Source of the DNA: Pseudomonas poae
GTDB lineage: Bacteria > Pseudomonadota > Gammaproteobacteria > Pseudomonadales > Pseudomonadaceae
Assembly: GCA_004000515.1 (NCBI GenBank)
Contig: CP034537.1
Coordinates: 5,718,001-5,782,000 of the forward strand
Reading direction: 5' to 3'
DNA: 64,000 nucleotides
The notes under the pieces were generated by a model. The model saw only the letters and a list, made by a program, of their open reading frames with translations. It did no database searches and was not told the DNA's origin. The position numbers and the translations under genes were made by a program. This document shows, one piece after another, positions 8,984 to 21,378 of this stretch; position 1 is the first letter of the stretch; each line of letters starts with the position of its first letter.

Positions 8984-10063
8984 CGAGACTCCCCTGTGGC
9001 AGTTCTTGGTTGCGGTGCAGGCCAAGGTGTACGCGCACCCCGTGCGGGCGGATGGCTTCAATGGTCAGGTGCGCACCGATGCTGGCGGCACGTTCGCGAA
9101 TGATCGCCAGGCCGAAATGGTTGTGCTCACCGGAGGCGGCGCTCAGGCCGATGCCATCGTCTTCCACCGATACCGAGGCGTCGCCGTCCTGGGTTTGGCG
9201 CAACTCGATGCGCACATGGCGCGCATGGGAATGGCGCACTGCGTTGGCCAAGGCTTCGCGGATGATCTGCAGGATCTGTAATTCGGTTTCCGGGCTCAGG
9301 GCATCGTCGGCCAGGCGGTTATCCAGTTCGAAGACGATGATGCAACGTCGGGAAAACTCGGCGACGGAGTCGGCCAGGGCCTGGCGCAGCGAACGTCCGT
9401 CCATGGTCAGGCGTGCGCTGGTGATCAGCTCGCGCACCTGGCGCTGCAATTGGCTCAGCCCGGCGCACAGGTCCTGCAAGGCTGGCTCGCCGAGCTGGGA
9501 CTGCAAACCATGAGCCTGGAACGACAGGTAACCAAGCTGCTGCGCCACCGAGTCGTGCAGCTCACGCGCCAGGGCGCCGTGGCGCGATGTCGCCTGTTTG
9601 CGCTGTTGCTCGCGCTGGTGGCTGCGCAGGCGCACGCTCACGCGTACGGCCTGCGCCGCTTCTTCCAGTAACCCGCGCCAAGTGGCACCGGCCCGTCGGG
9701 GGTATCGAGCAGCAACACGCCCTTTTCGCCCTCGGGCAAGGCGCACACCACCCGGTGTACCCCGCGTTGCCGGCAAGGGCCGCAAGCCTGCGGCGTATCC
9801 GCCACGTTAGGGTCGCGCCAGGGGCAAGCCGCTGCGACCTGGCAGCCCTCGATCAAGCCGCGCCGTGTGGGGCTCAAGTCTTCGCCGCCGAGGATCAGGT
9901 TGAGCCTGGCAGGTGGCAGCAGTGCGTCGAAACGGTCCAGGAAATCCGATAAGGCACCGTCAGCGTGCAGGGGCAACCCGGCCAACAGCCTGCGCACGCT
10001 GCGCGCCTGTTCTGGGCGCACAGGCCCCAACCAGAGCGGCCACCTTTTCGGTCGTGTTTGCAC
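8952..10063 (-). CDS. NarX-type sensor histidine kinase (frameshifted)
   Basis: The repaired protein is about 370 residues. The N-terminal region is soluble and cysteine-bearing (CPWRDPNVADTPQACGPC), so it may be a cytoplasmic sensor rather than a membrane one. The HisKA_3 dimerisation helix has the phospho-His in LARELHDSVAQQLGYLSF. The ATPase domain shows the N box EALANAVRHSHA and the G box VEDDGIGLSA. A missing base near 9690 splits the gene, between LLLDTPDGP and TWRGLLEEAAQAVRV. It overlaps the response regulator gene and faces the dmm operon across a 180-bp intergenic region. Confidence 0.82.
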
Positions 10064-10184
10064 GCGTCGATCACTCCCCGTTCCGTTGCTGAGCGTTAGC
10101 TAAAGACCAGCAACTTCCATGCCCCGAATGGCGGTCGAACAAGGCCTATCTCCAAAGGCATAGCCCTTTTCCAGATTGAGAAGA

Positions 10185-10199
10185 TTTTCCCCATAGGAA
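10185..10199. promoter_or_regulatory. TTTTCCCC-N3-GGAA motif before the dmm operon
   Basis: TTTTCCCCATAGGAA, an interrupted inverted repeat 45 bp before the first dmm-operon gene. The same TTTTCCCC-N3-GGAA arrangement occurs at 27284-27298 between gmaS and the XRE regulator gene. It is a candidate operator for the XRE-cupin protein. Confidence 0.5.
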
Positions 10200-10243
10200 A
10201 GTATCTCTCCCAGCAGGAAACAAAACCCGCTTGGAGAGCCCGC

Positions 10244-10684
10244 ATGACGCACAACCGACCTATCGTGGTGATGCAATCGGCCGCCGCCGGCGCAGCAGCT
10301 GTCGCAACACTGGACACGCCCATGTTGCTCAACGCCGAACACCCCGACTTCGCCCGGCGCCTGCAACGCGTCTTGGCTGACGCCACGGTGGGCTGCCGGC
10401 TCCACGTGCTGGGGGATGAGGCCTTCGTCTGGCGCCTGCACGGTCAAGCCCGTGCGGCAGGCATGGAAGAAACCGAGATCACCCTGACCTGCACGCTGCC
10501 CGGCCTTCGCCTGGTGTATTGTGCGCATTGCGGGCTGACCCAGGCCGTCGGGCCGGAGCCGTCAGTAAGCTGCATCGGCTGCCATGTCGGGCTGGAGGTG
10601 CGCACGCATTTTTCCCGGCGACTGGGGGCTTACCTTGGCGTATGCGTCGACCCCGACCAGCCGTACGCGGGGTTCCAGCCATGA
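10244..10684 (+). CDS. DmmA-like subunit of dimethylamine monooxygenase
   Basis: A 146-residue protein with two CxxC pairs, YCAHCGLTQ and SCIGCHVGLEVR, that form a zinc-ribbon-like C-terminus. It matches small proteins annotated as DmmA-like in dimethylamine monooxygenase operons. Its exact role in the enzyme (structural, metal or electron transfer) is not clear to me. It opens the operon, and its stop overlaps the next start (ATGA at 10681). The following reductase, DUF3445 haem protein and GcvT-like gene are the standard partners and make the assignment firm at operon level. Confidence 0.78.
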   Translation: MTHNRPIVVMQSAAAGAAAVATLDTPMLLNAEHPDFARRLQRVLADATVGCRLHVLGDEAFVWRLHGQARAAGMEETEITLTCTLPGLRLVYCAHCGLTQAVGPEPSVSCIGCHVGLEVRTHFSRRLGAYLGVCVDPDQPYAGFQP

Positions 10685-11610
10685 GTGCCGCGCTCAAGGT
10701 ACACGTCAGCGCCGCCAGGATGCTCACGCCGGTGGTGCGCGAACTCACCCTGGTGTCAGCCACCGGCGCGCTGCCTGCGTTTTCTCCGGGCAGCCATGTG
10801 CAGGTGCACCTGCCGCTGGCCGAAGGCACGGTGCGCAATGCTTATTCCCTCACCAGTGACCCGGCGCACACGGCGCACTACCGCATCGCCGTGCGCTTGC
10901 AAGAGGCCTCGCGTGGCGGCTCGCAGTACCTGCACCAGCAAGTACACGTGGGCGATACCTTGCAGATCTCACCGCCGGCCAATCTGTTTGCGCCCCACGG
11001 CACGGCACGCCTGCACATCCTGATCGCCGCCGGCATCGGCATCACGCCCTTCATGGCGTATATCGCCGCGCTGGAGCAGCAACAGGCCGATTTCGAACTG
11101 CACTACCTGTACCGCCCTGGCCTCAGCGATGCCTACCTCGACGAATTGCAACAGCGCCTCGGCCCACGCCTGCATCGCTACGCCAGCCGCCCGGACCTGA
11201 GTGCCCTCCTCGCCAACCGGCCATTGGGCAGCCACGTCTACACCTGTGGCCCGCAGTCCCTGCTCGATGCGGTGGCGCAACAGGCCCAGCGTTGTGGCTG
11301 GCCGGGCAATCGGCTGCACGCCGAGGCCTTCAAGGGTGCGCAGCCCGGCCAACCGTTCGACTTGCACCTGCTGCGCAGCGACCGGCGCCTGCGGGTCGAG
11401 GCCGAACAGAGCCTGCTCGAAGCCCTGGAGCACGCCGGTGTGCAGGTGCCCAACCTGTGCCGTGGCGGGGTTTGCGGCCAGTGCATCACCCGCCACACCG
11501 AGGGCGCCATCGAACACCGCGACAGCTTTCTCAGCGCGGCCGAGCAAGCCGAGTTTTTGATGCCCTGCGTCTCACGCGGCTGCGGCCCCTGCGTGTCACT
11601 GGACCTATAG
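10681..11610 (+). CDS. Dimethylamine monooxygenase reductase (PDR/VanB-type flavin and 2Fe-2S oxidoreductase)
   Basis: A 309-residue reductase of the phthalate dioxygenase reductase type. Residues 1-100 form the flavin domain (NAYSLTSDPAHTAHYRIAVR). Residues 105-215 bind NAD(P)H (LIAAGIGITPFMAYIAALE, YTCGPQSLLDAV). The C-terminal ferredoxin domain has C-x4-C-x2-C in NLCRGGVCGQC and the fourth Cys in MPCVSRG. It would pass electrons from NAD(P)H to the haem-dependent demethylase encoded next. The start is the ATG at 10681, coupled to the upstream stop. Confidence 0.88.
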   Translation: MSAALKVHVSAARMLTPVVRELTLVSATGALPAFSPGSHVQVHLPLAEGTVRNAYSLTSDPAHTAHYRIAVRLQEASRGGSQYLHQQVHVGDTLQISPPANLFAPHGTARLHILIAAGIGITPFMAYIAALEQQQADFELHYLYRPGLSDAYLDELQQRLGPRLHRYASRPDLSALLANRPLGSHVYTCGPQSLLDAVAQQAQRCGWPGNRLHAEAFKGAQPGQPFDLHLLRSDRRLRVEAEQSLLEALEHAGVQVPNLCRGGVCGQCITRHTEGAIEHRDSFLSAAEQAEFLMPCVSRGCGPCVSLDL

Positions 11611-11622
11611 GAGTTACCCGCC

Positions 11623-12638
11623 ATGCCCCTGCCATCAAGCCCCGTGCTGAGCTATCGCGACGACTTCAGCTTTCGCAACAGCCCCAGTGCTATCCGCCGC
11701 TTCCCGTTTCCGTTCATTGAAGACAGCTACCTGTACTCGGTGAACATCGAACCGGCCACTTCCCGCGACCCCGGCTCGATCTACGAGCACGCCTTCGATA
11801 TCGACGAGCACTACCGCTCGGAAATGGCCGAACGCGCGCTCGTCCTCGACCAGGACCCGCGCCGCTACCTGGTGATGCCGCACATGCAAGTGGCGGCCTG
11901 GGATGCGTTGCAGATGCTGATGGAACACCTCGCTGCCGATTACCCGCAAAGCTTCAGCCTGACCCAGGACGGCGAGCGTTGGCACTGGCGCAACCACCTG
12001 CTGGACATCGACCAGCGCTTTGTCTTCGGCGACGCCAGCAGCTTGCCCTGCGCACCGCTGGAATACATCGGCCGCCAGGTGCAGGGCGATTTCGCCTTGC
12101 TCGACCAACGTGACGGCGACCTGTACATGGACGCCGGCCTGGTCACCAGCCCGGCCGACTGGTCACTGGCATTTGATGCAGGGATGAGCTTCAAGCAGTG
12201 GCATGCACCGGTGCCCATGGCCCACCAGATGGGCATCTTCGACCGGGCGCTCAAGTACCTGCTCAACCTGCAAGCCGGCCAGCCGGTGCGGCGCCTGAAT
12301 TGGACGCTGACGATTAACCCGCGTCTGGACTCATCCCCGAAACCTTCCACGAATGGGGCGCGGACCGCGGCCGTATCACCGCCAGCAATGTCGGGAAGCA
12401 GGTGCACCTGCGGGTCGAGTTGCAAGTGATGGCGCGCCTGCCCCGCAGCAACGCGGTGATGTTCAGCATCCGCACCTACCTGATCAGCCTCGACGAACTG
12501 GTCACTCACCCCGGCTGGGGCTGCCGCCTGCATCGCGTGCTGCGCGACCTGCCCGACCCCATCGCCGACTACAAGGGCATGACCCGTTATCGACACACGC
12601 TGGTCGAGTGGCTCAGCCAATTCGACCCGCAAGCCTGA
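11623..12638 (+). CDS. Haem-dependent oxidative N-demethylase subunit (DUF3445; frameshifted)
   Basis: The repaired protein is 338 residues, of the DUF3445 family (haem-dependent oxidative N-demethylase). The family provides the catalytic subunit that converts dimethylamine to methylamine and formaldehyde. It contains RRYLVMPHMQVAAWDALQML, RFVFGDASSLPC and the late segment RLPRSNAVMFSIRTYLISLD typical of the family. One base is missing near 12337-12340; repair gives NPRLDSSPETFHEWGADRGR. It follows the reductase by 12 bp. Haem ligands cannot be named from the sequence alone. Confidence 0.85.
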
Positions 12639-12665
12639 CCCCTCTTTCCCGACAAGGACCTTCAC

Positions 12666-13795
12666 ATGACTGCTTCATGGCGTATTTCTGCACTGGCCGA
12701 ACGGCACCGCGCCCTCGGTTCGAACCTCGAAGACTGGAACGGCATGGGCACCGCCTGGACCTACAGCAGCGCGCTGGCCGACCACCACCAGGCGATCCGC
12801 ACCCGCGCCGGGCTGATGGACGTGTCAGGGCTGAAAAAAGTCCACTACGTCGGGCCGCACGCCGAGAGCCTGTTGCAGTGGGCCACCACCCGCGACATCG
12901 CCAAGCTCTACCCCGGCAAATCGGTGTACGCCTCGATGCTCGACGAGGACGGCAAGTTTGTCGATGACTGCATCGTCTACCGCACCGGCCCCAATGCCTT
13001 CATGGTGGTGCACGGCGCTGGCAGCGGGCATGAAATGCTCGTGCGCTCTTCCCAGGGCCGGCAGGTGGCGGTGTTGTTCGATGACGACCTGCACGACCTG
13101 TCGCTGCAAGGCCCGCTGGCGGTGGATTTCCTTGCCGAGCACGTGCCCGGCATCCGCCAGTTACCGTACTTCCACCACCTGCAAACGCGCCTGTTCGAGC
13201 GCCCGGTGATGATCTCCCGCACCGGCTACACCGGCGAACGCGGCTACGAGATTTTCTGCAAGGCCGCCGACGCGCCGTTCCTGTGGGACAGCATCCTGGA
13301 ACAGGGCGCCAGCCTGGGCATCATCCCCTGTGCGTTCACCGCCTTGGACTGGTTGCGGGTGGAAAGCTCGCTGATGTTCTTCCCCTACGACAACTCGCAG
13401 ATGTACCCCTTCGCCGACCAGAAGGCCGGCGACACGCTCTGGGAAATGGGCCTGGATTTCACCGTGTCCCCCGGCAAACAAGCCTTCCGTGGTGCCGAAG
13501 AACACCAGCGCCTGCGCGGCCAGGAGCGCTTCAAGATCACCGGTGTGCTGCTCGACGGCGTACGCCCGGCCGAGGCGGGCGACACCGTGTGGCAAGGCAA
13601 TACGCAAGTCGGCGTGATCACCTGCGGCATGTATTCGCGCCTGAGCAAACGCTCGATGGCGATTGCGCGCATGAGCGTCGCCTGCTCCGAGCCGGGCATA
13701 GCCCTGCAAGTGCGCGGCAGCCTCGAGGCCAGTGCCGTGAGCCACGCCCTGCCGTTTGACGACCCGCAAAAACCAAGCGCACGGCCAAGGGCTGA
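12666..13795 (+). CDS. GcvT-family folate-binding protein of the dmm operon (frameshifted at the end)
   Basis: The repaired protein is 376 residues, of the aminomethyltransferase (GcvT/DmdA) family. It has ISRTGYTGERGYEIFCKAAD (the conserved GYTGExGYE folate-site motif) and LDWLRVESSLMFFPYD. In dmm operons a GcvT-like partner is thought to capture the formaldehyde from demethylation on tetrahydrofolate as methylene-THF. A missing A in the run at 13768-13772 removes the true end; repair gives DDPQKTKRTAKG and a stop at 13793-13795. The purU, tdm and folD genes nearby support the folate link. Confidence 0.85.
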
Positions 13796-13825
13796 GCCTC
13801 TTCCACACTTACCCAGGAGCCTTCG

Positions 13826-14692
13826 ATGGACGCCTCCAGCGAACATTACATCCTCAAAATCACCTGCCCGGCGGCGTCCGGGATCGTTGCGGCGATCAGC
13901 GCCTGCCTCGCCGTGCAGCAGTGTTACATCAGCGAGTTGGCACAGTTTGACGACGAGTTCACCGGGCAGTTTTTCATGCGGGCGGTGTTCCGCTTCAACA
14001 CCGGTGTGAGCGATGATATCAGCGCCCTGCGCAAGGGCCTGGGCGACCTTGCCGGCGGCTTTGACATGCAGTGGCAGTTGTTCAGCTCGCGCCAGCCGAC
14101 GCGGGTGCTGCTGATGGTGAGCAAGTTCGACCATTGCCTCACCGACCTGCTCTATCGCCACCGCAAGGGCGAAATGGACATGACCATCACCGCCGTGGTT
14201 TCCAACCACCTCGACCTGCGCGCCATGGCCGAGCGCGAAGGCATCCGCTTCATCTACCTGCCCATCACCAAAGACAGCAAGGCCAGCCAGGAAGCCGAGC
14301 TGATGCGCATCGTCGAAGACACCCAGACCGACCTCGTGGTGCTGGCGCGCTACATGCAGATCCTCTCCGACGGCCTGTGCCAGCAGCTGTCGGAGCGGGC
14401 GATCAACATCCATCACTCGTTCCTGCCCGGTTTCAAGGGCGCCAAGCCCTATCACCAAGCCTACGACCGTGGCGTGAAGCTGATCGGCGCCACGGCCCAC
14501 TACGTCACCAGCGACCTCGACGAAGGCCCGATCATCGAGCAGGAGATCCAGCGCGTGGACCACACCCACCTGCCCGATTCGCTGGTCGCCATCGGCCGCG
14601 ACACCGAAACCGTAGCCCTTTCCAAAGCCCTGAAATATCACCTGGAACACCGGGTATTCATCAACCAGGACAAGACAGTGATCTTTCGCTGA
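13826..14692 (+). CDS. purU: Formyltetrahydrofolate deformylase
   Basis: An intact 288-residue PurU. The N-terminal ACT domain (residues 1-85) is followed by the formyltransferase-like hydrolase domain. Typical motifs are [32 protein letters not shown], and the active-site region [20 protein letters not shown] ending in the catalytic Asp of [10 protein letters not shown]. It releases formate from 10-formyl-THF and so regenerates free THF after formaldehyde carbon has been oxidised. Its place between dmm and tmm makes it a dedicated one-carbon overflow enzyme. Confidence 0.93.
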   Translation: MDASSEHYILKITCPAASGIVAAISACLAVQQCYISELAQFDDEFTGQFFMRAVFRFNTGVSDDISALRKGLGDLAGGFDMQWQLFSSRQPTRVLLMVSKFDHCLTDLLYRHRKGEMDMTITAVVSNHLDLRAMAEREGIRFIYLPITKDSKASQEAELMRIVEDTQTDLVVLARYMQILSDGLCQQLSERAINIHHSFLPGFKGAKPYHQAYDRGVKLIGATAHYVTSDLDEGPIIEQEIQRVDHTHLPDSLVAIGRDTETVALSKALKYHLEHRVFINQDKTVIFR

Positions 14693-14712
14693 AACCTTCA
14701 GGAGGCACGCTC

Positions 14713-16078
<1,366 letters not shown>

Positions 16079-16093
16079 CCCGGGAGCCTGTCC

Positions 16094-18436
16094 ATGCATG
16101 CACCACGGGTGTCCCATCCCCAAGAGCCGGGCCTGTTTGCCCGCTCGGCGAACCTGGAACGTTATCGCGTCGGCGTCGGCGGCCTGACCCTGATCGACTT
16201 GCAACCCGGCGACAGCCTGCAAGTGATCGACCTTGAAGGCCGCCAACCCTGCGAACTGCTGGCCCTGGACAGCAAGGGGCGCAGCACGCTGTCGGACTGG
16301 GCGCTACAGGGCGCGCCGGACTGCGCTTTTATCCCGGCCCAGTTAGCCCGCGCAACGCCCCAGGCGCGGCGTATCCAGCACGCCTTGAGCCGGCGCGGCA
16401 TCGATCCGCAACGCCTGCCCCACGCTGCCTCATTGTGGGACGAAGACAGCCCGGCCAACTACAGCCGGCGCTTTACTGCGACGGACGAGCGCTTGCTGAT
16501 TATCGGCGCGCCCGCAGGGCCCACGGCCGTGGACCAGCAGTACCGTCCCAGCGAACTCAGGGTCTGGGTCACCCGTGCCAACCCGTCGCCCTTGCTGCTG
16601 CCAGGCCTGCCGGAACCGCTGGGCGAACTGCTCGACGAGTTCACCCTGCATGCCGGCAGCGCGCGCAGCTACACCGTGGGCAAGGGCCAGTACGTGCAGG
16701 TGCTCGACGTCGCCGGGCGACAGTGCTCGGACTTCGTCGCCCTCGACCGCCGCGCCCTGGACCGTGGTGTGGAACTGGACCTGGACCAGACCGTGACGCG
16801 CACCCTGAACGGCAGCGCCTACCCGGCGCCTGGACTGTTCTCCAAGTTTTTCGACCGCCAGATGCAGCCGATGCTCGAGGTGGTGCGCGACACCGTGGGC
16901 CGCCACGACTCGTTCGCCCTGGCCTGCGCGGCGCGCTATTACGAAAGCCACGGCTACTTTGGGCACGACAACTGCAGCGACAACCTCAGCCAGGTCCTCG
17001 CCTCCCACGGCGTACAGGCACGCAGCGGTTGGCCGGCGATCAATTTTTTCTTCAACACCGGCATCGACGCGCACCAGCAGATGACCCTCGACGAACCCTG
17101 GTCGCGCCCCGGCGACTATGTGTTGTTGCGTGCCGCCACCGACCTGCTGTGTGCCAGCACCTCGTGCCCGGATGACATCGATCCGGCCAATGGCTGGGAA
17201 CCGAGCGATATCCATGTCCGCATCTACAGCGAAAGGAGCGTTTTTCCATCGCCATGAGCACACGAGCCACGGCAGATGCCGACCCGATCCTGACCCGTGA
17301 ATCCGGGTTTCACTCCCGCACCAGCGCCCTCACCGGCAACTTCAGCGACTACCGCAACTGGTGGCTGCCGCTGCGCTACGACGGTTATGGCGCTATCGAG
17401 GAATACCTGGGGTGTCGCGAACGCGTTGCGGTGATGGACCTGACCGCCCTGCGCAAATTCGACATCATCGGCCCTGACGCCGAAGCTCTGTTGCAATACT
17501 GCCTGACCCGCGATGTGCGCCGGCTGGCGGTGGGCCAGGTGGTGTATTCGGCGATGTGCCACGCCCACGGCGGCATGCTTGATGACGGCACGTTGCTGCG
17601 CCTGGGCCCGGACAACTTTCGCTGGATCTGCGGGGAAGACTACGCCGGGGTGTGGTTGCGCGAGCAGGCACAGAAATTGGGCATGAAGGTGTGGGTCAAG
17701 TCCGCCAGCGAGCAGATCCACAACCTGGCGGTGCAAGGACCGCTGAGCCGCGAATTGCTCAAGCAGATGGTCTGGACGCCGCCCACCCAACCCAGCGTGG
17801 AAACCCTCGGCTGGTTTCGCTTCCTGGTGGGGCGGCTGGACGGCTTCGACGGCTGCCCGTTGATGATTTCGCGCACCGGCTACACCGGCGAACTGGGCTA
17901 CGAGGTCTGGTGCCAACCCGAAGACGCGGAGCGCGTGTGGGACCGTATCTGGCAACTGGGCGAGCCTTTGGGCCTGGTGCCCCTGGGCCTGGATGCCCTG
18001 GATATGTTGCGCATCGAAGCCGGGCTGATTTTTTGCCGGGTATGAGTTTAGTGACCAGACCGACCCCTTTGAAGCGGGCATCGGGTTCAGCGTGCCGCTG
18101 AAAAGCAAGACCGATGATTTTATCGGGCGTGACGCCTTGCTTCGCCGCAGCGCCCACCCCACCCACAAGCTGGTCGGCCTGCACCTGAATGGCAATGAGG
18201 CCGCGCACCATGGCGACCCGGTTTACCGCGGTCGCGCCCAGGTCGGGGTCATCACCAGTGCCTGCCGCTCCCCGCTGCTGGCCAGCAACATCGCGTTGTG
18301 CCGGGTGGACGTCACGTGCGCCGAGCCTGGCAGCGTGGTGGAGATTGGCAAAGTCGATGGCCTGCAGAAGCGCATCAGCGCCACGGTCAGCGCAGCGATC
18401 TTCTACGACCCGGACAAGAGCCGGGTGCGTAGCTGA
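16094..18436 (+). CDS. tdm: Trimethylamine N-oxide demethylase (two frameshifts)
   Basis: The repaired protein is 780 residues, a fusion of a DUF1989 zinc-type domain (about 1-385) and a GcvT folate-binding domain (about 395-780), as in characterised Tdm. It splits TMAO into dimethylamine and formaldehyde, which the folate domain can capture. As given, the sequence seems to encode two proteins, ending at 17257 and starting at 17254. One T added to the run at 17241-17245 joins them (YSERSVFSIAMSTRA). One T removed from the six at 18029-18034 restores GLIFAGYEFSDQTDPFEAG. DUF1989 cysteines appear in VAGRQCSDFVAL and HDNCSDNL. GYTGELGYEVW marks the GcvT part. Confidence 0.9.
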
Positions 18437-18512
18437 TCGTCCCGAACACCGCGTGCGCCACCCTACTTTGACTGCCCCCACTTAACCGCTATTCAGACAT
18501 GGGAATACAAAG

Positions 18513-20192
18513 ATGGAAGCGACTACATTCGAGGCCGTTCCGCAGGCTGCCAGCTCGGTGGGCAGCCTGCACCGCAAGATCGATTGGCGCGGGGCATTCT
18601 GGGTTGCCAGCGGCGTGCCCGCGCTGGTGCTGTTTTCCATCGGCGCGATTGCCGCCACCGTGGGCAAGCCGGCGTGGATCGTATGGATCGTGTCGATCCT
18701 GTTCGGTTTTATCCAGGCCTTTACCTATGCCGAAATTGCCGGGCTGTTCCCGCATAAATCCGGCGGCGCCTCGGTGTATGGCGCGGTGGCCTGGGTACGC
18801 TACAGCAAGCTGATTGCGCCGGTGTCGGTGTGGTGCAACTGGCTGGCCTGGTCGCCGGTGCTGTCCATCGGCTCGGGGCTCGCAGCGGGGTACATCCTCA
18901 CCGCGCTGTTTCCTGCCGATGCATTGATCAACACCTGGCAACTGACCTTGCTGGACTTGGGCTGGGTCAAGAGCGGGCTGTCGCTGCGCATCAATGCGAC
19001 CTTCGGCATTGGCCTGCTGATCCTGCTGACGGTGTTTGCCGTGCAGCATGGCGGCATCCTGCGCTCGGCGCGCCTGACCTTGGTGCTCGGCGTCACCTCG
19101 TTGATTCCGCTATTGCTGGTGGGCGTGGTGCCGTTGTTTACCGGGGATGCGGCCCAGGCCAACTTCCTGCCGCTGTACCCCTTGGCCCATGATGCGGCTG
19201 GGCAAGTCATCGACGGCCCATGGGATATTTCCGGCTGGTCGCTGATGGCCGGCGGGTTGTTCATGGCGGCGTGGTCCACCTACGGTTTCGAAACGGCGGT
19301 GTGCTACACACGGGAATTCAAGGACCCCAAGCGTGACACCTTCAAGGCGATCTTCTACGCCGGGTTGTTGTGCATCCTGGTGTTCACGCTGGTGCCGCTG
19401 GCATTCCAGGGCAGCCTCGGGCTGGGCCAATTGGTCACCCCGGCGGTGCTCGATGCCAGCGGCGCAGTGGTCACGCCAGCGGTGTACAGCGGCTTGCTGT
19501 CGCCGGCGATCTACAGCGGCATGGGCGTTGGCCAGGTAATGGCCGACAGCATCGGCGGCGGCAAGGTGGTGGCCAATATCGTGCTGATCATGCTGGTGCT
19601 GGCGACGTTGCTGGCGATCATGACGTCGATGTCCGGTTCGTCGCGCACCCTGTACCAAGCCTCGGTGGATGGCTGGCTGCCCAAGTACCTGGGGCGTACC
19701 AACGAACACGGCGCGCCGACGGCGGCGATGTGGACCGACTTGTCGTTCAACCTGCTGCTGTTGCTGATGTCCGACTACGTGTTTGTGCTGGCGGCGTCCA
19801 ACGTCAGCTACATCATCTTCAACTTCCTCAACCTCAATGCCGGCTGGATCCATCGCCTGGACCGCCCCGACTGGGTGCGCCCGTACAAGGCCCCGACGCT
19901 CTTGCTCGCGGCCGGCGGCGTGCTGAGCTTTGTCAACCTGGCCTGCATGGGCCTGGGCGCGGACATCTGGGGCGCGGGCACATTGGTCACCGGCCTGCTG
20001 TTGGCACTGCTGATTTTGCCGGTGTTCTGCTACCGCCACTATGTGCAGGACAAGGGCCGCTTCCCCGCCGCCATGCTCACCGACCTGTATATCCAGGCCG
20101 ATGACGGCCAACGCCGCGCCGGCTGGCTGCCCTATGCCACGCTGATCGCCGGCGTGCTGGTGGTGTACGGCTGCCATCAACTGGTAGCCTGA
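18513..20192 (+). CDS. APC-superfamily permease of the methylamine operon
   Basis: An intact 559-residue amino acid/polyamine-type permease with about 12-14 hydrophobic segments. Examples are [20 protein letters not shown] and an APC-like signature around [11 protein letters not shown] and [20 protein letters not shown]. It probably brings in trimethylamine, its oxide or a related amine by secondary transport, since it lies between tdm and folD, but the substrate is not predictable from the sequence. A gap of 76 bp separates it from tdm. Confidence 0.85.
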   Translation: MEATTFEAVPQAASSVGSLHRKIDWRGAFWVASGVPALVLFSIGAIAATVGKPAWIVWIVSILFGFIQAFTYAEIAGLFPHKSGGASVYGAVAWVRYSKLIAPVSVWCNWLAWSPVLSIGSGLAAGYILTALFPADALINTWQLTLLDLGWVKSGLSLRINATFGIGLLILLTVFAVQHGGILRSARLTLVLGVTSLIPLLLVGVVPLFTGDAAQANFLPLYPLAHDAAGQVIDGPWDISGWSLMAGGLFMAAWSTYGFETAVCYTREFKDPKRDTFKAIFYAGLLCILVFTLVPLAFQGSLGLGQLVTPAVLDASGAVVTPAVYSGLLSPAIYSGMGVGQVMADSIGGGKVVANIVLIMLVLATLLAIMTSMSGSSRTLYQASVDGWLPKYLGRTNEHGAPTAAMWTDLSFNLLLLLMSDYVFVLAASNVSYIIFNFLNLNAGWIHRLDRPDWVRPYKAPTLLLAAGGVLSFVNLACMGLGADIWGAGTLVTGLLLALLILPVFCYRHYVQDKGRFPAAMLTDLYIQADDGQRRAGWLPYATLIAGVLVVYGCHQLVA

Positions 20193-20211
20193 GCTCCCTG
20201 GCCTGTTTATC

Positions 20212-20233
20212 GCTGAGGGATCCGTCCCTCAGC
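20212..20233. terminator. Hairpin between the APC permease gene and folD
   Basis: GCTGAGGGA-TCCG-TCCCTCAGC, a perfect 9-bp stem with a 4-base loop. There is no long T tract after it, so it may be a weak terminator, an attenuator or an mRNA-stability hairpin that lowers folD expression. Confidence 0.55.
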
Positions 20234-20257
20234 CCTTCCCTACTCTTCCTGATAACG

Positions 20258-21171
20258 GTGACGCTCTTGACCAGTCCCCTCCCTGCCCTTGCCCGCGATA
20301 TCGACGGCAAGGCCATCTCTGCCCTGGTGCTCGACGAGGTTCGCGAAGAGGTCCAGGCACTCGCTACCCAGCAGGTCTTCCCGGCCCTGGCGGTGCTGCT
20401 GGTAGGCGAAGACCCGGCCAGCGAAGTGTACGTGCGCAATAAACTGCTACGGGCCAAGGACGTAGGCATTCGCTCGCTGGAGTACCGTTTGGCGCAGGAC
20501 GCCAGCCAACAACAGGTGCTGGCGTTGATTGCACAACTCAACGCAGATGCCACCGTGAATGGCATTCTGGTGCAGTTGCCATTACCGGCGCATATCGACG
20601 AGCAGGCGGTGATCCACGCCATTGATCCGATCAAGGACGTGGATGGTTTCCATCGCGAAAACGTCGGCGGCCTGGTGCAAGGCATCGAAGTACTGACGCC
20701 CTGCACACCCAGCGGATGCATGCGCCTGTTATATGAAACCTGTGGCGACCTGAGCGGTTTGCACGCGGTCGTGATTGGGCGCTCGAACATTGTTGGCAAG
20801 CCGATGGCGACCTTGCTGCTGCAGGCCAACTGCTCAGTCAGCGTGGTGCACTCGCGCAGCCGCGATGCAGCGGCGTTGTGCCGTTTGGCCGATATCGTGG
20901 TGGCGGCCGTGGGTCGCCCGCAATTGATCGACGCCAGTTGGCTCAAGCCCGGTGCGGTGGTGATTGATGTGGGGATCAACCGCATCAACACCGACACCGG
21001 CACGCGCCTGGTGGGGGATGTTGATTACGCCAGCGCGCGCACCGTGGCCAGCGCCATCACCCCGTGCCTGGCGGCGTGGGGCCGATGACCATTGCCTACT
21101 TGTTGAAGAACACCCTGATTGCCAACCAGTTGCAGCGCACCGCCCTGCCCCGCGCGCTGGCGGTGATCTGA
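20258..21171 (+). CDS. folD: Methylene-THF dehydrogenase/cyclohydrolase (frameshifted near the end)
   Basis: The repaired protein is 304 residues. FolD converts methylene-THF to 10-formyl-THF, joining the formaldehyde-capturing GcvT domains to PurU. Motifs include [20 protein letters not shown], the catalytic-region [19 protein letters not shown] and the NADP-site [20 protein letters not shown] missing G at about 21064 truncates the end; repair gives [20 protein letters not shown] and a stop at 21169-21171. The start is GTG at 20258. This is probably a second, pathway-dedicated copy because the housekeeping folD is normally elsewhere. Confidence 0.9.
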
Positions 21172-21259
21172 GCCACCGCAGGCAAGCCAGCGCCCACAGG
21201 GGATCTGGTTTGCCTGGGAGGTCTGTAGCCGGGTGCGTTCTGACGGCCAAAAAGATCAA

Positions 21260-21351
21260 ATGTGGGAGCTGGCTTGCCTGCGAAAGCGGTGGATCAGTCA
21301 ACTCAGTCGTGACTGAAACACCGCCTTCGCGAGCAAGCCCGCTCCCACATT
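21260..21351. repeat. REP doublet between folD and amt
   Basis: TGTGGGAGCTGGCTTGCCTG (left arm) and GCGAGCAAGCCCGCTCCCAC (right arm), so the two arms belong to different REP subtypes. It sits between the converging ends of folD and amt and probably helps separate their transcripts. Confidence 0.88.
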
Positions 21352-21378
21352 AGGGACTGCATTTATTCAGGAAAAGGC

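Noticed and set aside
10064..10243. Sigma-54 promoter before the dmm operon
   Set aside because: I looked for TGGCAC-N5-TTGC and found no good match; only the TTTTCCCC-N3-GGAA dyad stands out.
16094..18045. Natural two-gene DUF1989 plus GcvT arrangement
   Set aside because: A single T added to a five-T run gives the standard fused Tdm of 780 residues, and similar errors are common in the window.
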